A stretch of 64,000 nucleotides of DNA from Axinella damicornis. Its lineage: Eukaryota > Porifera > Demospongiae > Axinellida > Axinellidae. Positions 40,690 through 50,399 of the stretch are shown here, in pieces. The position numbers were made by a program, and so were the translations under genes. Each line of letters starts with the position of its first letter. The first letter of the stretch is position 1. The notes below the pieces were generated by a model. That model was not told the origin of the DNA. It did not search any database and worked only from the letters and a program-made list of their open reading frames with translations. The DNA is taken from positions 18,244,762-18,308,761 of the forward strand of contig OZ007508.1 in assembly GCA_963931865.1 (NCBI GenBank). The letters are read 5' to 3'.

Positions 40690-41494
40690 TTTAAAACAGC
40701 ACAGCTCTGTGATTCTTACAGCAATTTGCATGCAGTTGACCAACAAACACAGTTAAGGTCAAACTAAAGCATGATTTTCGAACAGGGCTAGTTCATTTGC
40801 AGTAAACTGCTGTGCAAGCAGACGTCCATCACTGCTGATACATATTGGCTACTGCGTGAGCTGGGTTGTCAGGTTAAGGGAAAAAGGAAGGGAGTGCATT
40901 GCTTGCTATCTTAGTCAAGTTTGGTATTGAAAACCCCAAAAACCGCCGTGATTGGTGGGAACTACAATTGGTATTGTGCCTGTGTACTTTGTTTGCATCA
41001 AGAGGATGACAGCAACATTGGAAGTTATGAGGTTGATTGTTTTACAATCTGACAAAAATTATTGAAAGCTATGACTGTGTATCTGCAACACCTACTTTTG
41101 GTTTCAACAAGTAAAATGTATTTGGGACAAACCAGTTTAGAGACCCAGTGTTGTCATGGTGAGTAAACAGAGGATATTGAGTAAAATAGATATGCTTCAG
41201 AGGTCTCGCCTCCCTGCATCAACTGTGTGAGTCTGTGTGTCAGCGATGTGTGATAGCGTCTATATATGGCAAGCACAGGCATCTTGTATGAGGGTCGCAC
41301 GCATCAATAGTCTAGTCCTGCCCACTGAACACCCACTTCCGTTACTCCCACATTTTTCATCACAAAGTGAAAAATTGGTATGGTTAAAATAAAGGATGCT
41401 TTGGGAAAACTTCAATTGGCATACTAGCACCCCACAGTATTCAACACTAAGATGTACTTGTCCTAACTGGTGTGAAACTGCTGAGCTTTTTTCT
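40069..41494. other. Duplicated upstream flank plus WDPCP 3' region
   Basis: To about 41345 a copy of the membrane-protein upstream flank, with poly(C)-(CA)n at 40627-40686. From about 41350 a segment (GTGAAAAATTGGTATGGTTA, AAGGATGCTTTGGGA) also found at about 34690. The end runs into the 3' side of WDPCP. No further gene seen. Confidence 0.6.
40398..40472. mobile_element. Foldback repeat 5' of the fourth-copy remnant
   Basis: TAGCCTCGTTCCCAGGCTCT...GGCCTGGGAATGAGGATA. Confidence 0.75.
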
Positions 41495-44400
41495 TCAAGT
41501 ATCCTGAAAGAAACAAACACAATTAATACACTGTATGTGATATAGACTGGCATTTCATTTATGCTCTAAACTGACCTCTACCGCTTCTTGTGTAGCCTCG
41601 TTGTCACTGTAATCTTCAACTTCAGACACCACAGCAGAACTTTGCTCTAAAAAGGAGAACGTTGCTCGATTGAGTCCACAAACACTGAACAGTAATAAGC
41701 TAAGCATACGAGGATGGTTGTGGCTGTTTTCAATACAGAACCAAGAGGTAGCATGAAGTTAAACATGGTAAGACTGACTGGCTGACACACACGTGAGTGC
41801 ATGCATGCACTCACACACACATGCACGCACACACACATGCATGCACACACACATGCACACATACACATCCACGTGCACACATATACGTACACACACACAC
41901 ACAAACATAACCCCACTCGCACATGTGTGCACAGGGTAACAACAGCAGATCTCAGGACGGATGAATGTGTACCTGTGGAGGACTCTAACGGTGTGGCTTG
42001 CTCCATATGAGCACTGCAGCTGCTGCCAACCGACTCAAATGAGAGAATGCTGCCATGTTGACCAGAGTCCACGTCATCGTCGGACTCCACCAGCAGTTTC
42101 AGTTGGAGCTGATCGGCTGACAGTGATGTCACAGACCTCTCACGGTCCACTGTGATACCAGTTTGGAGAGATTCTGCAAAGAAAAAACCATCATGAGTAT
42201 GAAACCCATATCTCAGGCTGCATCAGGAGTATACCAGTTGGAGGAGTGTACTGTTCCCATCAAAATGACCATTCCAAAACAGTTTGCCAGGTCTCCCAAA
42301 ATTGATGAGGCAGGGTTGGAAAGACCAAAAAATTATGTTTTCCATAATCATTACCTGCACAAGATATATTTACCTGTAAGTGCATCAGTAGAAGAGATGC
42401 TCTCGGCCTTCTGCTTGGCTAACTCTGCCAGTCTTGTCTCATTACAGTCCAGAGCCACAAAGTGAATATCCTACGTTCACAAGAAAGTAATCTGTTTGGA
42501 CAAAAAGTGGTATTCACTAACTGACTGTAGAACAGAGCATACCATGAAAAGGTCTCTAGCAGCAATGTCCACTGCTAATCGAAAAGCTTTCTCTAATCTT
42601 CGGTACCTGAAAGGGGTCGATTTAGAACTCTCAATCAAGACAATGACAATCCAGTGACAAGTCAGTCCACAAATCAATGCTTTAGCAACTAGCCTCTAAA
42701 TTTGATGGGATCTACAATCAGTTATGAGAAAACACACATCTAGAGACTTCCATGTGATGCAAATAGCACTGGCTTGTAATAAACAAGGCAGTAACGGTTG
42801 CTAGGTCATTGTTTGGAGAGTTGGTGGAGACTTCCATTCTGTTACTAGAGTGCTGTGGTTTCTACGGTGACTGTGGTTTCTACTGTACCGCACTCAAGTA
42901 ACAGAATGGAAATCTCCACCAACTCTCCAAACAATGACCTAGCAACCGTTGCTGCCTTGACCTAGCAGTACCTCAGGAGTAAGTGAAAGAACCTCCTTGT
43001 CAGGTGGGTAACGTGGTCCCGATAGGCATCCTGAAGCTGCTGGGCTATGGGGCTCTTTGGGACAAGAAATGTTTCAAGCGTGGCCTCCATCTGAGCTGCA
43101 AGCCAGGAGAACAAAGAGAGATCCAATTCAAGCAGTCATACCTACGTTGTAGCCTTGTTCCTATGCTCTCCACTTGGACAAGGGTACAATACAAGACAAG
43201 TACCTTCAGTCTTTGCAGACAGTGGCTGTATGAGCAGGTGGTCCATGATGAAGGTGAGAGAGGCAAAACAGTCCTTTGACTGGAAATTCCAGTTCAAATT
43301 GCGTAGGATAGCGACAGCCTTGGAGAAAGGGATGATGATGAGGTGGAGGGAAGACAGGGAGGAAGAGGGGTAGGAGGAGGAGGGGGGAGGTGGAGAAGGA
43401 GGAGTGTGAGGAAGAGGGGGAGGAAGAGGAGGAGGAAGGGAGGAGTGTGAGGAAGAGGGGGAGGAAGAGGAGGAGGAAGAGGAGGAAGGGAGGAGTGTGA
43501 GGAAGAGGGGGAGGAAGAGGAGGAGGAAGGGAGGAGTGTGAGGAAGAGGGGGAGGAAGAGGAGGAGGAAGGGAGGAGTGTGAGGAAGAGGGGGAGGAAGA
43601 GGAGGAAGGGAGGAGTGTGAGGAAGAGGAAGAGGAAGAAGGGAGGGAGAGGGAGGAGTGTGAGGAAGAGGAGGAAGGGAGGGAGAGGGAGGAGTGTGAGG
43701 AAGAGGAGGAGGAGGAAGGGAGGGAGAGGGAGGAAGAGGAGGAGGAAGGGAGGGAGGAGTGTGAGGAAGAGGGGGAGGAAGAGGAGGAAGGGAGGGAGAG
43801 GGAGGAGGAGTAGGAGAGGAAAGAATGAGAAAGAGGTCAGGGAAGGGGAGGAGGAGGATGGAGGAGGATATAAACTGTCTCTCTCACAACAACATGGCAA
43901 CATGTAGATTGAGTAACTCTATGGAGAAGGAGCCACCTTATCCATGTCATTGTTTCGGATGTATTCAGATACGAGCTCCACTGCCCCCAGCTTCCCCCTG
44001 CTAAGCACTCCTAACTCCAGCCTCAGCAGAACAAGCGGTCCCCTGCATGAGGAAGACAAGGGAAAACTCGTAGGAATGATGGTTGGCTGTAATAGTTTCA
44101 TGATCCTATTGACGTCCTTTACACCCTTTGTAGCCAACTACCGATGAGGCATGCACAGGTTTAATGGCTGTGGAACGTAAGTGATACTGTAACCCTACCT
44201 GTCAAACACCATGATGAAGTTGTCATAGCACCCTCCATGTCCTTCCCCTCCTCCTGGCTCAGATCCCCAGCCAGCCAGCTCAAGACGGGCAGGAGGCCTG
44301 TAGTCGGGAAGGAGTTCATTGTGGTGGATCATTATGGTGGGGGTAGAGGGCCCAAGTGGGATGGAATAATGTGTGTGTGTGTGTTTATGTGTGTGTGTGT

Positions 44401-47400
44401 GTTTGGTGTGTGTGTTTGCGTGTGTGTGTTTGTGTGTGTGTTTGTGTGTGTATGTGTGTGGGTTTGTGTGTGTGCATGTGTGTTTGTGTGTGTGTGTGTG
44501 TACGGTGTGTGTGAGCATGTGTCATGTGTGTGGTGTGTGGGTGTGTCCTGAATTTCTCAAACAGAACAAGACAATCCTTTTCCCGCTACTTACATGGTGT
44601 GACTGCCCAGCTGCAGCAGCGGGGTGGGGGCGGGGCACTCCGAGGCCAGCTGAAACAGCAAGGGGTTGAGCCCCAGGTCGTAGCACTGCAGCTGCCCCAG
44701 GGGACTACAGACGAAGGCAAAGGAGCCAGCCGGGTGCCAGCGGATCAGGGAAATCGGAGACTGAAGGGGAAGGAATGTTGAACAGTCAACACCAATGCAG
44801 AGCAGTATAATGCATACATGTACATGATAACACGAAAGTATGTCTATTCCAAGAACAGGTAGTGCAGCCTTTGTGAACACTAAATGCATCCTCTAAACTT
44901 GACAATAAAAACTGTGTGGCTAATATGGATTTCTACTGCTATGGCAACAACAACCCAGCACTCACGACTGTGAACACTTACGTACAATCAATGCCTTTGC
45001 AGTTTGTACTGGTCCGTCGGAATCGTGCAAGATCTGTAGAAGGAAACAAAGCTAGTAGAGGAACCTGTTAAATGGATGTGTGCTATATAGCTAGCTGGCC
45101 ACATCAGTGCAGCGAAGCACGCACCAGATCTGGTCACAAACTCCATTACAAAAGCACACAGACTGAAGCATAACAAGCATGTCTCCTGTAACCTCATTCC
45201 CAAGCCACCCCATCTCGTTCCCAGGCCACTCCCACCAAGGCTACTCCCCTCATCTCCAAGACCACATCACCAGGCCACTCCCACCTCATTTCCAAGGCCA
45301 CTCCCCCCCCCATTTTTCACCTCATTTCCAGGCCACTCCCCCCTCATTTCCATGCTACCACTCCCACCTCATTTCCAAGGCCACCCCCCCCCCCCCCCCC
45401 ACCACCTTCTGTTTACAAAATCAAAACTTGGGATGGTAAACCGTGAGGCTACATGTACATGCATGTTTCATGCTCAAAATGGTATTGAACACAAAGCAGA
45501 CATCTCACCAGAGAACCATCGTCGCAGCCAAGCAGCTGCTTTGTCTCATCTTTGCTTCTTTCACACACCACCACATTTGCTGTGGGGAAATCGAACCACA
45601 ACTGCTAACTACCTTGACAACGTACATATTACAGCCAATACAACGTCCTAAAGAATAAGGACGCACCACACTGTTCTCTCTCAGCAGGGCCTCTGAAAAT
45701 CAACAAACAACCTCAGACCCTTGTTCCCAGGCCATTCCAACTGCCAGTATATATTTGATTGCTTGCAGTATGCAAAACTGCAGTTATTGCATACTGCAAG
45801 TGATCATATACTGACAGGCCTGGGAACAAGGCTACTGAGAGCCCCTTCTTGAGTATGATGCTCTCCTAATGGAAGTGTATAGTGTATGCTGGCACAGTGC
45901 ACACTTCGCACTGACCTTCTGAGTGTATTTTGACTTCCATTGAGCACTTAGACAACTGCATGGAAGATAAAACATTTCCATGACCAAGGCTTCAGAAAAA
46001 TATCCGCTGGGGCTATGAGAGCATGCAGCTCTGACTTGAATCAGATTGTCATGTAACACCAAGGACTTGCAAAGTATAGCCTTAATCATCCATACTACAT
46101 CTAACCCCCAACTAACCTCTTCTGTCAAGTCTCTGTCTATGTATGCGTACAATCATAATTCAATTCATATCTTAATGGTCAATAACAGGGTCTTACCCCC
46201 TGCTCCATTGATTAGGCAGTTTCCCCAGGAATTGTTGACAGTCTACACAACTGAGAGGTTTACATAGCCTCATACCAAGCTAGGCCTACTCATCACCCCA
46301 GCGTTAGTCGCTTGCAGAGAAGGCCTACCTTGTTTTGACTTCATATGATCACCATTTTGATATCAAGTACAGTATAAACAGCCATAGCCTCATTCCCACG
46401 TGGCCTGGGAACGAGGCTACAAACAGCCGCTGATACAATGAGTGCTCACCTTTTGGTCAACGTATTCGTACAGGCAACTGACGTAAGTGGATCCTCTTGA
46501 TTTCTCCAGTGTGTAGAGAACATGGCTACGTCGTTTGCTGCAGAGGATGGTTTAACTATTACACACAGCATCACTACCATACTAGCCTTGTTCCCATGCA
46601 GGCCCGATACTCTGGGAATGAGGCTACTACCATATACACATATCACTAACCTTGTAGAGAACATGGCTTTACAAAAATACTTGCAGACAGGAAAACCTAA
46701 TACACTATTATATCTAGTATGGCCATCATAACCATCATCCTGCAACTGTGTAGGGAGCATGGCTACAGCACGAGCTGATTCATCTTGCTGCAAATGATGA
46801 ACTACCACATTAACACATCATCCAGCAACGCGACAACGACTAGTTCATTACTAGCTCACCTGAATTGAACATCTACAGGATCACCTTCAGTTTGCACGCC
46901 ACATGCATATTCCATCTTGCCGCTACATGTGGGGAAATCAACCAGTGTCTAATATTGCATTAGACTCCAGCAATAATTTCAGCTCTCATGCATGGCACAA
47001 GTGTTGTTATTGCCATGGCAACAGAGGTTGTGGGAAGGAATACAATTATGCTCTTACCCACTCAGTCTGAACACGATGAGGTTGTGTACCCCACCGTCGG
47101 CCATCAAGGACCACTGCCACCCAGCGTCCTGGGTGTCCCTCCACCATATCACTGCCAGGTCCTGCTGCGAGTTGGAGACAATGTGACGTTCCACCTTCCC
47201 CGCTGGCATCCCCTTCACATCCACAAACGACAGCTGGAGATATGATCATAGTGTCATGAAGGAGGACAGATGGAGATATGATGATGATGTCATCAAAGAG
47301 GACAGCTAGCCAGAGATACGATCATTATGTCATGAAGGAGGATCCAAAGATAGCTGGAGAGTGGTTACCATAACCCCAAGATGTAAACCCGGCCTTTTAT

Positions 47401-48233
47401 TGCTGGATGTCTGACCTTGAAAATAAATGGCAGACTGAAGTTGATGGCGCTCCAACCCTTCAACCAATGTAGCATTTAGCTATTGATCACAAGGATACAT
47501 AATTATGTGGCAGGGGTGGACAGGTGGTGAAAGGTTACAACACCATGGAAACATAATTGTGGCCGAGTGGTTACAGTGCTTGATGGAGGACCATCACAGG
47601 TTCGAATTCCAACTGCTGCTCCACAGGTGTGTTTTCTTTACCCCTCCTCCACTTGGGGTGACCAGTCTTAGGATGAACGGGCTCGAGGCATAAATTCAAC
47701 ACCAGTCTTTAGCCTTCACAATAAACCACTCTACTCCTTCAGCATGTACAACACACGTACAGATGTGGGTATGGATATCAACTAGCCTCATTCCCAGTCT
47801 GCATGGGAATGAGGCTAGGATATCGATATCAACTACTATCCGTATGTCGAGTGACTTAACTGAGCACCACCAACTCTTGCTCACTATACCTTTGGGTCAA
47901 AGGTGGAGAGTTTCTCCAGCCTCCTGCCTGAGCTTGTCTGAGTGAGTGTCAGGGCTGATGGTGCCCCACTGGAGCGTCTCTGAGAAAGGGATACACATGC
48001 TGGCCTCCTGTCCCTTGCCAGCGTCAGCAGAATGCTGCCACCTACCACCAGGGCTAGGAGGGGAGGGGTAGGGGGGAAGGGAGGGGAATGGGGGGAGGGG
48101 AGGGGAGGGAAGGGAAGGGGGGGGGGGGGGGGGGGGGGGGGGGAGGGGACAGAGGGGAGGGGGAGGGAGGGGGACAAATAGTATCATAATCCCCTTTTGC
48201 GGTGTGTGCTCAAAGTGGACTCAGGGAGGGGAG

Positions 48234-48268
<35 letters not shown>

Positions 48269-50399
48269 AGAGGGGAGGGGGAGGGAGGGGGACAAATAGT
48301 ATCATAATCCCCTTTTGGGGTGTGTGCTCAAAGTGGACTCAAACAGTGTCACTATACCATGGTCTGCTTTAGCCTGGAGTTTGACCACCAGTGATCTGTC
48401 AATCAATATGGTTTCAATGTCTCCCGAGTGCTTGGCAACTGTGAAGGTCAGCAGGACTCCGTTCTCTAGCAGCACCTGGCAGAGCAGAGAGGTTGTGGAC
48501 ACGATATAAGGGCATTATTTGCAGTGATCATAAGAATCAGGACAGGGTTCACCAACTACAGGACAGTGTTCATTACCTACAGGACAGCGTTCACCAACTA
48601 CAAGACAGTGTTCATTACCTACAGGCCAACTACAAGACAGTGTTCATTATTACCAACAGGACAGTGATCATTAGCTACATTGTGCACTGACTTACCCAGC
48701 CTCATTCCCAGGCCATTGGGAGTGGCCTGGGAACCAGGCTACGTATGACTTACCAGGCAATGCCTGAGGCTCTTCCACTTCATGCAGATGGGGCGAGAAG
48801 ATGAGAGCAGCTCCTGCAGTACAGCAACAGGTTTGATCATTCCAGTACAGATATACCACCTGTAAGACAAACATACCCCACCACCTCACATACACATACC
48901 TCACACTCCCTCAGTGTGTCTCGGAGCTTCTCCGGTTTTCTGTTCCTAGGGGTCCAAGTAATTCCTCTCCCTGTGGGTACATATGGCAGCAGGAAGTTGT
49001 ACAGACATGCGTGAGCATAGGAATGGAATAGAAATCTACTCTTCACCACAACAGGGGTCAGATATATATACTGCTGTTTGATGCATGGAACAGTACCATG
49101 CTTCAAGTGGGTATGATATAGTCAGGTAAAATGAGCCCGTCTCCTAAGGAAGGACTTGGAATGTGACCATCCATACAAGCATAGAAGGCTGGAAGCAAAC
49201 ACATACAGAATGATACGATGTGACGGTACCTGCAGCCCACTCCCTCCTGCATTGGTCCCTCTCGTCCTCCACTCCTGCAAGGGACGGTAAACATTGCCAC
49301 ACTTACTCTTCACGATCTATTGATGTAGGGACTGCGTGGGCTGGGAATGAGGATTGAGGTCCAACTCAATCCCTGGATGATATGGTATAAATACAGCTGC
49401 AAAGTGTCTTGACCACTTAATTGATCCTGGTTGGATCTTCGGACGTTGACTGTTTGACCATCCCCACCCTTTGCTGCTTGACCTCATCTCAATTTCGGTC
49501 ATAGTTATAGGAAAGACCTTCTCCCCCCAGATCGTGCCATCAATACCTAGTCTCGTTCCCAGATGATTTTTCGCACGCGGGGGAAAAATACGTCTGGTAA
49601 TCTGCCTATTCCATTTTGGTTCCGGTGTGCTGGAATGCTGGCGCATTGCAATTTAACTTGTGACGTAATATAGGATTACAATCCACAGCGCGTGAGGTGT
49701 CGAAGAACGTTGAACATGGATGTTGATCAGGCAATCGATGCCGCTTGTTTGAGACTAGGCTATTCAAGCCTTCGAAAAGAGCAGGAGGCCGTGAAAAACA
49801 TTGCTAGTGTTTTGAACATGACGGCATAAAGCAAATAAGCATTCCATTTACGTGACGCGCAATAATTTCCGTGAACCAAAATGGAATAGGCAGGTTCCGA
49901 CTTCACTTCCCTTCTCGGCGGAATGTAAAGTCTGGCCCGCGAGACTAATCAATACCAAGGCCACTGCAGTCACTCAAACAAAGCACCGCAATTTTCCAGT
50001 CCTAGACATCAATCAGTAAAGTGCTTGTTGGAGTGATCCTGGGTGGCCACAGCCGGTGGTCTCGCGGGCCAACCTCTTGCCATCCCATGCGAGAGAGTCT
50101 GGCCTGCGAAACTACACATGCAGCCATACAGAGCATATCGAATAACAACATGAATTTATGGCAGTTAGACTCACCAGCAGTTTTTTCATGATACGAATGA
50201 ATCCCTATATCTCCACCTATTGCATGTGCACAAAGGATTTGAAAACGAGAGCTGATTGTTGGTGTATGAACTACAGTGCAGTGCAGGTAACAACCTAGCT
50301 ATAGCTCTTGGACGTTACTCCCTGACCTGCAGCCGTTCCCGGGGAGAGAGCTTTCAACGTCCAGAAGTGCAAGTGGCACAGCAAGCTGCAATCAGCCAT
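41495..50399 (-). CDS. WDPCP: WDPCP / Fritz homologue, complete, 21 coding exons
   Basis: CPLANE-complex WD40 protein acting at the ciliary base and in planar cell polarity. Exons 5' to 3': 50327-50399, 50175-50216, 49230-49274, 48900-48970, 48754-48813, 48358-48475, 47890-48053, 47058-47233, 46450-46525, 45509-45601, 44986-45033, 44594-44760, 44199-44297, 43937-44042, 43204-43318, 42972-43095, 42543-42606, 42374-42470, 41973-42173, 41576-41646, 41495-41503. All GT-AG, phases agree, 672 aa (human 746). Family matches: N-terminal LHFWTLKAL and GDIGIHSYHEK; RKPEKLRDTLRECEELL; HSGDIETILIDRSLVVKL; SFVDVKGMPAGKVERHIVS with DLAVIWW; LLGCDDGSLILHDS; IRWHPAGSFAFV with GQLQCYDLGLNPL; GPLVLLRLELG; ARRFFHLLLRYRRLEKAF; DIAARDLFMDIHFVALD. 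The tail after ~570 is acidic and Ser-rich. The shortest intron-spanning step, exon 46450 to 45601, skips ~4 residues relative to human. Presence of WDPCP fits an organism with motile cilia or flagella. Confidence 0.92.
42784..42959. mobile_element. Long hairpin, 62-bp arms, in WDPCP intron
   Basis: CAAGGCAGTAACGGTTGCTA and the rest of the 62-nt left arm (42784-42845) are answered almost perfectly at 42898-42959; ~52-nt loop. It ends only 12 nt from the 42972 splice donor. Confidence 0.85.
43340..43860. repeat. Purine-rich GGAGGAAGAGG satellite
   Basis: About 500 bp of almost pure G/A on the plus strand (units GGAGGAAGGGAGGAGTGTGA and GGAAGAGGGGGAGGAAGAGG). It fills the WDPCP intron between exons 43937-44042 and 43204-43318. 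Confidence 0.95.
44368..44546. repeat. (GT)n microsatellite
   Basis: GT/TTTGTG repeat in the WDPCP intron before exon 44199-44297. Confidence 0.95.
45190..45402. repeat. CTCATTTCCARGCCACTCCC tandem repeat and poly(C)
   Basis: About nine degenerate ~20-bp units resembling one arm of the foldback family (CCTCATTYCCAGGCCACTCC) in tandem, ending in a C run; WDPCP intron. Confidence 0.8.
45717..45834. mobile_element. Foldback repeat in WDPCP intron
   Basis: CCTTGTTCCCAGGCCATTCC...GGCCTGGGAACAAGGCTA with internal CTGCCAGTATAT / ATATACTGACAG arms and TTGCAGTATGCA / TGCATACTGCAA. Confidence 0.75.
46385..46419. mobile_element. Minimal foldback repeat (35 bp)
   Basis: TAGCCTCATTCCCACGTGG then complement CCTGGGAACGAGGCTA with practically no loop. 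Confidence 0.7.
46583..46626. mobile_element. Minimal foldback repeat (44 bp)
   Basis: TAGCCTTGTTCCCATGCAGG...CTGGGAATGAGGCTA. Confidence 0.65.
47548..47690 (+). repeat. tRNA-Ser/Leu-like SINE head or pseudogene
   Basis: TGGCCGAGTGGTTACAGTGC is a consensus A-box region of Ser/Leu tRNAs; CAGGTTCGAATTCC (47597-47610) is a consensus B box. The stem TGATG/CATCA lies between. No 3' acceptor partner is evident, so a SINE or decayed tRNA is more likely than a working tRNA. In a WDPCP intron. Confidence 0.45.
47783..47817. mobile_element. Minimal foldback repeat (35 bp)
   Basis: TAGCCTCATTCCCAGTCTGC then ATGGGAATGAGGCTA. Confidence 0.7.
48054..48340. repeat. Duplicated poly(G)-rich segment before a WDPCP exon
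   Basis: Two copies of a ~110-bp unit: G run of ~25-29, GGGACAGAGGGGAGGGGGAG, GACAAATAGTATCATAATCC, then GGTGTGTGCTCAAAGTGGAC. The minus-strand C-rich side forms the acceptor tract of exon 47890-48053. Confidence 0.9.
48537..48680. repeat. ~27-bp degenerate minisatellite
   Basis: Repeats of CTACAGGACAGTGTTCATTA with CACCAACTACA variants; WDPCP intron. Confidence 0.85.
48698..48741. mobile_element. Minimal foldback repeat (44 bp)
   Basis: CAGCCTCATTCCCAGGCC, tiny loop, GGCCTGGGAACCAGGCTA; 12 bp from the splice donor of WDPCP exon 48754-48813. Confidence 0.75.
49548..49947. mobile_element. ~400-bp element with TAGTCTCG ends carrying a helicase fragment
   Basis: Ends TAGTCTCGTTCCCAGA and CCGCGAGACTA. 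Subterminal arms CTGCCTATTCCATTTTGGTTC and GAACCAAAATGGAATAGGCAG. The interior has a short plus-strand frame (49716-49829) like the start of a RecQ-type helicase. Lies in a WDPCP intron. Confidence 0.65.
49716..49829 (+). pseudogene. RecQ-like helicase N-terminal fragment
   Basis: 37 codons from ATG to TAA; LRLGYSSLRKEQEAVKNI matches the 'lGy.slrp.Qe.ai..i' motif 0 of RecQ helicases. The Walker A part that should follow is missing, so it is a truncated passenger, not a gene. Confidence 0.5.

Noticed and set aside
43142..43907. 250-residue Pro/Leu/Ser-rich and Arg/Lys-rich open frames
   Set aside because: Produced by the GGAGGAAGAGG purine tract. Only the first part (43204-43318, minus) is a genuine WDPCP exon.
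45640..45700. Extra WDPCP exon (ALLRENSVVRPYSL)
   Set aside because: Joining exon 46450-46525 directly to 45509-45601 keeps phase and family spacing; the candidate has a weak GTTGTA donor and a doubtful acceptor.
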